This document shows positions 1 to 5,209 of a stretch of DNA of 6,096 nucleotides, one piece after another. A program made the position numbers and the translations under genes. Numbering within the stretch: the first letter of the stretch is position 1; each line of letters begins with the position of its first letter. Below the pieces are notes generated by a model. It made no database searches and was not told where the DNA came from. It worked only from the letters and a program-made list of their open reading frames with translations. Source of the DNA: Desulfofustis sp. (GTDB lineage: Bacteria > Desulfobacterota > Desulfobulbia > Desulfobulbales > Desulfocapsaceae); assembly GCA_030604345.1 (NCBI GenBank), contig JAUVWB010000111.1:1-6096 (forward strand). The letters are read 5' to 3'.

Positions 1-990
1 CTGTCGGCGACCTTTCACATCCGGCGGCAGGATAGTGATAACGCGATCAAAACGGCCCGGCCTGAGCAGAGCGGGATCGAGGATGTCGGGACGGTTGGTG
101 GCGGCGAGTACGATAATCGTGTCTTCTCGGGAGAAACCGTCCATTTCCACCAGCAGCGCGTTCAGTGTCTGACTTCTTTCTTCCTGACCGCCCAAACCGA
201 TTCCGGAGGATCGGTGGAGGCCGACGGCGTCGATCTCATCGATGAAGACGATGCACGGTGCGTTTTTCTTTGCCTCGGCAAAAAGATCGCGAACCCTGCT
301 GGCGCCGACGCCGACGAACATTTCGACGAAATCTGAGCCACTGAAAAAATAAAACGGCACGCTGGCCTCATCGGCAATGGCTCTGGCCAAAAGCGTTTTG
401 CCGGTACCGGGCGGGCCTTGGAGCAGGACGCCTTTCGGGATGGAGGCTCCCAGTTTGCTGAATTTTTCGATATGGTTGAGAAAATCAACGATCTCCCGGA
501 TTTCCACCAATACTTCGGGGATGCCAGCCACGTCTTGGAAGCTTACCCGGGTTTTGCGATCGATTTGGTTGAGCCGCTGGCGAGCCAGGTCGCCCTCCTT
601 GGCCCCGTTCGCCGGCTGTTTTTTCTGGCTGAGAGAGAATAACACCAAGAGAGCCAGAATGACCGGTAGGGTGATGACGAGGAAGCTCCACCACCACTGA
701 GGCATTTCGGATGCGCTGCGCACGCCGATCTCGGTTTCGTCAAGCAACGCCAGGGTATCGGCGATCAGCGGAGTTGTCGTCTGCTGAACTCTGCCGTCAG
801 TGCCCGTGAAGATGACGGCGTTTCCTTTTAATTCGGCCGTGTCTATGTCACCGCTCCGGGCCAGGTCGACAAAGAGGCTGTATGGCACAACCGGTTTGCG
901 GCTTTCCATCAGGTAGGAATAAAGCACGAGTCCGGTCATCATGATGCAGATGGTGCCGACTGCGGAGAGATAAAACACTTTCTTTTTCAT
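1..990 (-). CDS. ftsH: FtsH-type ATP-dependent zinc metalloprotease, N-terminal 330 residues (runs off the left edge)
   Basis: This is a membrane-anchored AAA+ protease that unfolds and degrades membrane and short-lived cytoplasmic proteins. The frame is open from the ATG at 990-988 to base 1. Residues about 5-27 form a first membrane helix, about 28-97 a short periplasmic domain, and about 99-120 a second helix. The AAA+ domain follows: Walker A GPPGTGKT at 192-199, pore-loop FVGVG at 225-229, Walker [10 protein letters not shown] at 246-254, second region of homology [20 protein letters not shown] at 297-316 with likely arginine fingers R313 and R316. The HEAGH zinc site and protease domain would lie beyond the window edge. 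The usual AVGR(Q/H)R is AVGLHR here, and the periplasmic domain is divergent, which suggests a secondary paralogue. No good Shine-Dalgarno sequence precedes the ATG, but the frame is closed by a stop at 1030-1032 with no other start between. Family assignment is very secure; the exact start less so. Confidence 0.97.
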   Translation of the reverse strand, partial: MKKKVFYLSAVGTICIMMTGLVLYSYLMESRKPVVPYSLFVDLARSGDIDTAELKGNAVIFTGTDGRVQQTTTPLIADTLALLDETEIGVRSASEMPQWWWSFLVITLPVILALLVLFSLSQKKQPANGAKEGDLARQRLNQIDRKTRVSFQDVAGIPEVLVEIREIVDFLNHIEKFSKLGASIPKGVLLQGPPGTGKTLLARAIADEASVPFYFFSGSDFVEMFVGVGASRVRDLFAEAKKNAPCIVFIDEIDAVGLHRSSGIGLGGQEERSQTLNALLVEMDGFSREDTIIVLAATNRPDILDPALLRPGRFDRVITILPPDVKGRRQ

Positions 991-1125
991 AGGTAATGGT
1001 AAAGGGGGCGCCTTGGGAGAGACAAACGATCACATATCTGTGTTGACTGGCACGAAGAAGGTATAGTTGCGATGGAGGCCAAAAACATGAGAGGAAAAAA
1101 CGTCACAATGTCATACGTCCTGACC

Positions 1126-1153
1126 AATATACGGGTGAACGAATCTTCGTCAA
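1126..1153 (-). promoter_or_regulatory. Putative sigma-70 promoter for ftsH
   Basis: On the minus strand there is a -35 element TTGACG (1153-1148) and a -10 element TATATT (1131-1126) separated by 16 bases. Each matches five of six consensus positions. It points at ftsH, whose start is about 130 bases downstream, so the leader would be long. A 12-base palindrome, ACGAA-TC-TTCGT (1139-1150), fills part of the spacer and overlaps the -35 box, so it could be an operator. This is a sequence match only. Confidence 0.55.
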
Positions 1154-1196
1154 GCAATAATTGCCGACAAAAGAAGCTCCAGCCCAGCCTAGCGGG

Positions 1197-1205
1197 TGGT
1201 ATACT
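1197..1205 (+). promoter_or_regulatory. Possible extended -10 promoter
   Basis: The motif TGG-TATACT has the TG of an extended -10 one base before a five-of-six -10 hexamer. No acceptable -35 box lies 16-18 bases upstream. It sits about 155 bases before the 36-residue ORF and about 315 bases before the antiporter remnant, and is the best plus-strand promoter candidate for both. Confidence 0.3.
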
Positions 1206-1360
1206 CGGTGGCGGATGCGCTACTTGATCGGGCGGCTTGCCGATGAAAGTGAAGCCGGGGACGGAGCCGGCACTATCGAGCAGCAGTGGCGCCTTTTTGC
1301 CGAGGCAAGGCCCAGGCTCATAACCAGGTTGAAATCAAAACAGATGCAGGTAATCTGCCA

Positions 1361-1471
1361 ATGCTATCCGTTGTCCTGCTTCTTCTGGTGCCGGCCTGTC
1401 TGATTGTTGTGTTCGTAAGGTATCACCGCAAGAAGAAAAAGAAAAAAGAGAGGAAACTTGATGCGAGGTAG
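1361..1471 (+). CDS. Possible 36-residue one-helix membrane microprotein
   Basis: An ATG ORF ends in TAG at 1469-1471. Residues 2-19 are almost entirely hydrophobic and could form one transmembrane helix. They are followed by a very basic tail with six consecutive lysines (residues 24-29), which would keep the C-terminus in the cytoplasm by the positive-inside rule. A CAGG core (1347-1350) lies 10 bases before the ATG, a slightly long spacing. The stop is 47 bases before the antiporter start, so the two could be co-transcribed. I do not recognise a family. The composition is what a real small membrane peptide would have, but an ORF this short can arise by chance, particularly beside a decayed gene. 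It could also be a remnant of a larger lost gene. Confidence 0.3.
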   Translation: MLSVVLLLLVPACLIVVFVRYHRKKKKKKERKLDAR

Positions 1472-1504
1472 AACGGCGAATGATGTCCTGATTCCTTGCC
1501 GGGT

Positions 1505-1513
1505 GAGGAGGTG
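1505..1513 (+). promoter_or_regulatory. Strong ribosome binding site of the antiporter remnant
   Basis: GAGGAGGTG contains a full AGGAGG (1506-1511) placed 7 bases before the ATG at 1519. It is the best Shine-Dalgarno sequence in the window and fixes the original start of the antiporter gene, although the reading frame is now broken. Confidence 0.75.
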
Positions 1514-1518
1514 GGCCG

Positions 1519-3048
1519 ATGCATGAGTGTGGGGTGCTGGCACTGTCGGCCATACTGATGAAGGGTATGGGATGCCAGAGGATCGCCTGGCGGTTGCGGT
1601 TGCCGGCCATTTTGTTTTTGCTGCTCTGTGGCATTGTGGCCGGACCTGTTTTGGGGTGATTGCGCCCGGACCACCTGTTTGGTGATCTGCTGTTCCCCTT
1701 CACATCTCTGGTGGTGGCCGTGGTCCTCTTTGAAGGCGGGTTGACCCTCAAGTTCCAGGAGATACGCGGCATTGAAAAAGTCATTCGCAACCTGATCAGC
1801 GTCGGTACGGCGATCACCTGGTTGATTACCGCTGCGGCGGAGCGCTGGTTGCTCTGTTTTTTCCGGGAGATCGAGTTGTTGTTCGGGGCTATTATGGTGG
1901 TCACCGGGCCGACGGTGATCGTCCCCATGCTGCGCACAGTGCGACCAAAGGAGCACGTGGCGCATATCTTGCGTTGGGAAGAGATTCTCATCGACCCGAT
2001 TGGCCCCACCTTGGCCGCTCTCGTCTATCGGTTTATTGTGAGCGGAGCGGAGCAGGCTGAGGTGTTGGCCAGCCTCCCTCACCGTCTTTGTCAAAATCCT
2101 GGTCATCGGTTTCGCTCTGGGCGGCAGCGCCGGCTACCTACTCGGGAGCGCCCTGCGCCGGCATTGGATTACCCAATACCTACACAATTTCGCGGCACTG
2201 GCCTTGGTGTGCGGTGTCTTCGCCCTGCCCAATACGCTGGAAGCTGAAACCGGCCTACTCTCGGTGACTTTGAGGGGGGCCTTGCTGGGCGACATGAACG
2301 ATGTGCATATCGACGAGATACTTGATTTGGCTCCAGGTGGCCGAGCCGGAGCCCCATGGTTTTCTCATTGTCGGTGCCGATGATTTGGCCCGGACCATTG
2401 CCGAAACCCTGTAAAAACGGAATCAGAACCATCGTCGCGGACCAGGCCTGGGAAAACATCAAGGCAGCGAATATGCAGGGGCTGCGGGCTTATTGGGGCA
2501 ACGTGGTGTCGGTACACGCTGAAAACCATCTCGATCTGTCCGGGATCGGCGGTCTCGTGGCGCTCTCGGCAAACAATGATCTCAATGCCTTGGCAGCCAG
2601 GCACTAGCGGTTGGAATTCGGATCCGGCAACATCTACGCCATCAGGAACCGGCAGTCTGCGAACCGAACACGGCCGGATAACGTGGCCATTCAACATGGC
2701 GGCCAGTCGCTGTTCGAGGAGTCGCTGACCCGGGACGAGTTATGCCGGCTGCTGGCCGCTGGTGCAAAGATGAAAACCACCCCTCTGATGGGTGGTTTTT
2801 CCTATGAAGATTACCTGCAACAGAACCAGAAACAGCGTATCCCATCGTTCGCCATCGATCCAGCAAAGCGAACCTATCCGGTGACTGCGGGACGATTGAT
2901 CCGTTTTGCGCATAGTGACAAAAATGCCAGTCGGGAGCCAACGGAAAAAGCGGTGGGGATCAGTGACGCACGGTCCCCGGCGCCGCGACGTCCTGTCGCA
3001 CGTGAAAAGGCGAACCTTGACAGCTGGTCACGGCTGCCTGGCAAGTAA
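1519..3048 (+). pseudogene. Decayed CPA1/NhaP-type cation:proton antiporter with C-terminal TrkA-N-like domain
   Basis: The intact ancestor would have exchanged Na+ or K+ for protons across the inner membrane. Pieces in three frames read as one protein: 1519-1656 (start, first helix, AGPVLG), 1660 to about 2075 (LFEGGLTLKF, VVTGPTVIVP, ILIDP with the ion-site Asp at 1993-1995), 2081-2326 (LRRHWITQYLHNFAALALV through HIDEILD), 2328-2411 (VAEPEPHGFLIVGADD, the Rossmann-like start of the TrkA-N-like region), 2416-2604 and 2608 onward (LDLSGIGGLVALS, YAIRN, GGFSYEDYL, FAIDP). Lesions are a TGA at 1657 in place of a Trp codon, a +1 shift at 2073-2079, a deletion of the later transport helices at about 2326-2328, a shift plus TAA at 2412-2417, and a TAG at 2605 in place of a Tyr codon. 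The last open piece stops at 3048, but its residues after about 2950 do not resemble the family, so the true 3' limit is uncertain. Confidence 0.9.
2773..2800 (+). terminator. Perfect terminator-like hairpin inside the antiporter remnant
   Basis: AAAACCACCC (2773-2782) pairs without mismatch with GGGTGGTTTT (2790-2799) around a 7-base loop, and one further T follows. The A-stem/T-tail layout is that of an intrinsic terminator, though most of the U-tract is used in the stem. It lies within recognisable coding sequence (residues KTTPLMGGFSYEDY), so it either arose there or evolved since the gene died. Function is unproven. Confidence 0.4.
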
Positions 3049-3426
3049 GGCGACAGCTCGACCGACGGGGTGGATGCCGAATCGGAAGACGATCTCGTCG
3101 CCGCTATCGAGATGCAGATGCAACGACTGCAGAAAGAATCGGTGACGCGAAGTGGACACTCGATTGATCCGGTCCCTGGGGATCTTCACCACCTCGTTAA
3201 GGATCTGGAACGGCGGGACGGCGTCGGCGTGATAACCGAAGCGGCCGCCGGCGGTAAGCAGTCCGGCGTGCGGTTCGAGGTGCAGGCCTGCCTTGAAATA
3301 GACGTGGCTGCTGGTGATGTGGAGACGGCCGGTAATCTTGTCGGTCAAAGGGCCGTTTTCTCCGATAAACACCGCCCAGGAGCCGAGGGGCTGCTCGGTG
3401 TCCTCCATCCAGTGCTGTTTAGTCAT
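3028..3426 (-). CDS. Small GRAM/PH-like domain protein (132 residues)
   Basis: The protein has no signal peptide or membrane helix and is mostly short beta-strand-like stretches. Its pattern fits a GRAM or bacterial PH-like fold: a TGRLHITSSHVYFKA segment (residues 32-46) like the 'G.L.iT..rl.F.s' opening of GRAM domains, IPRDRINRV (82-90) like the 'I....I..v' strand, and LHLHLDSGDEIVFRFG (102-117) like the closing 'l.v.l.dG.e..f' strands. Such domains bind lipids or proteins at membranes in eukaryotes; their bacterial roles are largely unknown. It starts 129 bases after the upstream M48 protease gene on the same strand, so co-transcription is possible. The sequence before the ATG has only a weak GAG as ribosome binding site. 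Its 3' end overlaps the tail of the antiporter remnant by 21 bases, convergently. The fold call is by pattern only. Confidence 0.72.
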   Translation of the reverse strand: MTKQHWMEDTEQPLGSWAVFIGENGPLTDKITGRLHITSSHVYFKAGLHLEPHAGLLTAGGRFGYHADAVPPFQILNEVVKIPRDRINRVSTSRHRFFLQSLHLHLDSGDEIVFRFGIHPVGRAVALLARQP

Positions 3427-3555
3427 GGTTGCTCGGTATTTTTCTTGCCGGTTTTGTCGGTGTGGTGCCGAGGCCCGGAGGGCTCCGGCGGATGTTTGGT
3501 TGGCCTCCGGTGGTGTCAGTGGCGCAGCAAAGCGGCTTCATCGTGCTGGTTTTCC

Positions 3556-4401
3556 TCAGAGCAGAGATCTGATCCACTGCAGCACTGAGCCGAGCAGACT
3601 GAGAATCCAGGTTATCAGGGCCACGCTGAAGGAGAGGAGAGCCGACAGCCAGGAGCCGGATTCATCTTCCAACTGATCTCCACCCTGCGCCAGCCGTCTG
3701 GCTCGATTCTCCGGATCGGGATGGCTGGACAGGATGGTGTGGTGGCGAGCCAGTTCGGCGAGCTTTTCCAGCGCCGAGACGGCAGCAGCCGGGTCATGTC
3801 CTGCGTGTTTGAGGAACAGCAGGCCGTAGTCGTCGGCCTGCCGCTCCTCGTGCTGGGAGAACTGGGCATTGGCCAGTTGTTCGCTGAGTCCGCCGAGAAC
3901 CGAGCGAGCGATCTGGCCGATTTCGTTGTCCTGGGAGGCAAGGCCCTTGCGCAAGGCACGCGAGGCATAGGCCATGGCCACCTTGCGTCGGGAGTGCTCC
4001 TGCACCACATGGCCCATCTCGTGGCCGATGACGAAAAGCAGTTCCTCGTCGGTCATCAACTCCATCAGCCCGCTGTAGACCCTGATTGAGCCGTCGGCGA
4101 GCGCGAAGGCGTTGATCTGGTCGGAGAGGTACACCCGATAAGTGAAGGCCAGCCCGTCGTGTTCTTCGTGTTCGGCGGTCAGCCGATGCAGGCGGCGGTG
4201 GTGGGACGATGTCTGCGGGGCGATCTGATGCTCGGTATCGAGTGACTGGACCGCCTGACGGGAGAATTCGATCACCTGCTCGTCGGTCAGAGTCGCGGCA
4301 ATGACCGCGTCGCCGGCTGCGTCGGTGAGCAGCAGGAGATTGGTGTTTTCACACGAGACACTGAGAAAGATGATCCAGAGAAGCGGCAGCAAGCTTTTCA
4401 T
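3556..4401 (-). CDS. M48-family zinc metalloprotease, probable lipoprotein
   Basis: This is an envelope metalloprotease of the M48 type, related to LoiP/YcaL/BepA, which take part in outer-membrane protein quality control. The zinc site HEMGH is at residues 127-131 (catalytic Glu128). The third ligand is probably Glu186 in FSQHEERQADDYG (181-193), matching the family's ExxAD pattern. SSHPDPENRARRL (225-237) is the conserved C-terminal HP motif. INAFALADGSIRVYSGLM (96-113) matches the usual region before the zinc helix. The N-terminus has a basic start, a hydrophobic stretch and LSVSC (13-17), a loose lipobox with Cys17; the following Glu would favour the outer membrane. The length of 281 residues fits the family. 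Unusually, residues about 251-281 form a hydrophobic, Trp-containing tail. No Shine-Dalgarno sequence is visible before the ATG, but the signal peptide supports this start. The GRAM-like gene follows on the same strand. Confidence 0.93.
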   Translation of the reverse strand: MKSLLPLLWIIFLSVSCENTNLLLLTDAAGDAVIAATLTDEQVIEFSRQAVQSLDTEHQIAPQTSSHHRRLHRLTAEHEEHDGLAFTYRVYLSDQINAFALADGSIRVYSGLMELMTDEELLFVIGHEMGHVVQEHSRRKVAMAYASRALRKGLASQDNEIGQIARSVLGGLSEQLANAQFSQHEERQADDYGLLFLKHAGHDPAAAVSALEKLAELARHHTILSSHPDPENRARRLAQGGDQLEDESGSWLSALLSFSVALITWILSLLGSVLQWIRSLL

Positions 4402-4603
4402 GGGGGCGGCAAATGGAGAACGGAGACCTCGTTGGTGGCGGTTTTTCCCATTTTCGACTATGGTAGCAGATCACGGCTCCTGCGTCATCGGCAAAGAGGC
4501 GTGACCATGGGCCTGAGAAGGCGGGCCGGTCTGCCGGCGGCAGCATGGATGGTCCGATCAACCGCGACAGCTGCGCCGATCTTGGCGTGAAAAAAGGTGC
4601 ACC
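4402..4603. other. Divergent intergenic region
   Basis: This 202-base gap separates the M48 gene (leftward) from the 107-residue gene (rightward), so promoters for both should be here. I find no convincing -35/-10 pair on either strand; TATGGT at 4459-4464 is a possible plus-strand -10 without a well-placed -35. CTGCC-GGC-GGCAG is a small perfect hairpin near 4531-4543. A 27-codon ORF at 4507-4590 has no support. Confidence 0.4.
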
Positions 4604-4927
4604 ATGAATCTGAACGACCCTTTCGGCCGCATGGCGCGGCGACACCAGCTTGCCTACGAGACCATGCGTGAGGCGCTGCGGCGGAGCAATATCACGACCG
4701 AGCAAGCGGCTCAAGACGTGATTCGGCAGGCCCGCGTCCGGGCCCTGAAATTCGCCGGCATCGGCCTTGCGGTCCTCCTCTGCGCCAGCTTGCTGCTCCC
4801 CAAAGCGGGCCCGCTCTTTCTCGGCGTCGGCGCCCTGCTGGCTGTCTGGACAGTCACCTCGATAGTCAACGGCAGACGCTATATTCAGCGTTATATTGAC
4901 GAAGACCTGAAAAAGCAAAATCAGTGA
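4604..4927 (+). CDS. Unrecognised 107-residue protein with two membrane helices
   Basis: I do not recognise a family. The first 48 residues are polar and charged and probably helical (many Arg, Gln and Glu), giving a cytoplasmic N-terminal arm. Residues about 49-65 (FAGIGLAVLLCASLLLP) and 69-88 (GPLFLGVGALLAVWTVTSIV) form a tight helical hairpin separated by only a few residues. A short charged tail (90-107) follows. Both ends would lie in the cytoplasm. The start is well supported: AAGGTG (4594-4599) lies 4 bases before the ATG, and the frame has no better start. The gene is divergent from the M48 protease. Small two-helix proteins of this shape are often membrane-protein partners or regulators, but nothing here shows a function. 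Confidence 0.72.
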   Translation: MNLNDPFGRMARRHQLAYETMREALRRSNITTEQAAQDVIRQARVRALKFAGIGLAVLLCASLLLPKAGPLFLGVGALLAVWTVTSIVNGRRYIQRYIDEDLKKQNQ

Positions 4928-4954
4928 ACGGTTACCCTAAGGGGAATCGTTCAC
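4924..4954 (+). terminator. Long palindrome overlapping the stop codon of the 107-residue gene
   Basis: GTGAACG (4924-4930) pairs perfectly with CGTTCAC (4948-4954). Inside it GTT pairs with AAT (one G-T wobble), then one A-G mismatch, then CCC with GGG around a TAA triloop. The TGA stop (4925-4927) is within the left arm. No T-run follows directly, so this may be a transcript-end or mRNA-protecting hairpin, or a protein binding site, rather than a textbook intrinsic terminator. Confidence 0.45.
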
Positions 4955-5025
4955 GTGCCTAGTCTTCCCCGTTAGTCCTTTCCCGAGCAAGAGAGTGTTT
5001 GTTACGCTTTTTCCTTCCGGTCATC

Positions 5026-5091
5026 GAGAATGAATCTGCTTGTGGCGCGCGACGAGCGGCTCATTCTCAGACGTGATGCTCATCTTTTTTT
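5026..5091 (+). terminator. Stem-loop followed by a T-run, upstream of the sensor gene
   Basis: GAGAATGA (5026-5033) pairs perfectly with TCATTCTC (5061-5068). A second, weaker inner pairing brings GCTTG (5038-5042) against CGAGC (5053-5057) around a GC-rich loop. Seven T residues at 5085-5091 come 16 bases after the stem. The distance is too long for a standard intrinsic terminator, so the T-run may be unrelated. It could end transcripts from the 107-residue gene or belong to the leader of the sensor gene. Confidence 0.3.
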
Positions 5092-5209
5092 AACCGTATC
5101 GTAACAAAAACCGTTTAGTATCCGGTGATTTCTTTGCCGCCGTGGGAAATTGGTCGTGTCTCGGGTGGCTGTAAACATTTACGATGAACGGATTGCGATA
5201 GCTGATCAC

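Larger units (their letters stand above)
991..1360. other. Mostly non-coding region between ftsH and the antiporter remnant
   Basis: No protein-coding frame here shows recognisable similarity. It holds the ftsH promoter on the minus strand and a possible extended -10 site on the plus strand. An open frame from a TTG at 1161 to 1403 has no ribosome binding site, overlaps the 36-residue candidate in another frame and encodes nothing I recognise, so it is not called as a gene. Confidence 0.5.

Noticed and set aside
1043..1067. TTGACT and TATAGT as a plus-strand sigma-70 promoter
   Set aside because: The spacer is only 13 bases, too short for sigma-70. The TGGCACG within it also lacks a correctly spaced GC element for sigma-54.
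1161..1403. Open frame of 80 codons from a TTG
   Set aside because: It has no ribosome binding site, no recognisable motif, and overlaps the more plausible 36-residue ORF in another frame.
1335..2106. Two long minus-strand open frames (224 and 227 codons) opposite the antiporter remnant
   Set aside because: They are low-complexity in composition (rich in Arg, Ser, Pro, Gln or His), match no family I know, and lie antisense to recognisable antiporter sequence, so they are shadows.
3475..3488. CCGGAG-GG-CTCCGG inverted repeat between the M48 and GRAM-like genes as a terminator
   Set aside because: The 2-base loop is too small for the full stem and no T-run follows on either strand.
3070..3676. 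Plus-strand open frames opposite the GRAM-like and M48 genes
   Set aside because: They are antisense to a clear protease and a patterned small protein and carry no recognisable motif.
4507..4590. 27-codon ORF with an RRR start resembling a secretion signal
   Set aside because: It is very short, has no ribosome binding site and lies directly upstream of a better supported gene.
4349..4918. Minus-strand open frame of 189 codons opposite the 107-residue gene
   Set aside because: The plus-strand gene has a good ribosome binding site and two clear membrane helices, while the antisense frame overlaps both it and the M48 start and shows no family features.
5172..5200. TAAA ... GCGATA as a sigma-28 (flagellar/chemotaxis) promoter for the sensor gene
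   Set aside because: The spacing is 19 bases instead of about 15, and the second box lacks the full GCCGATAA.
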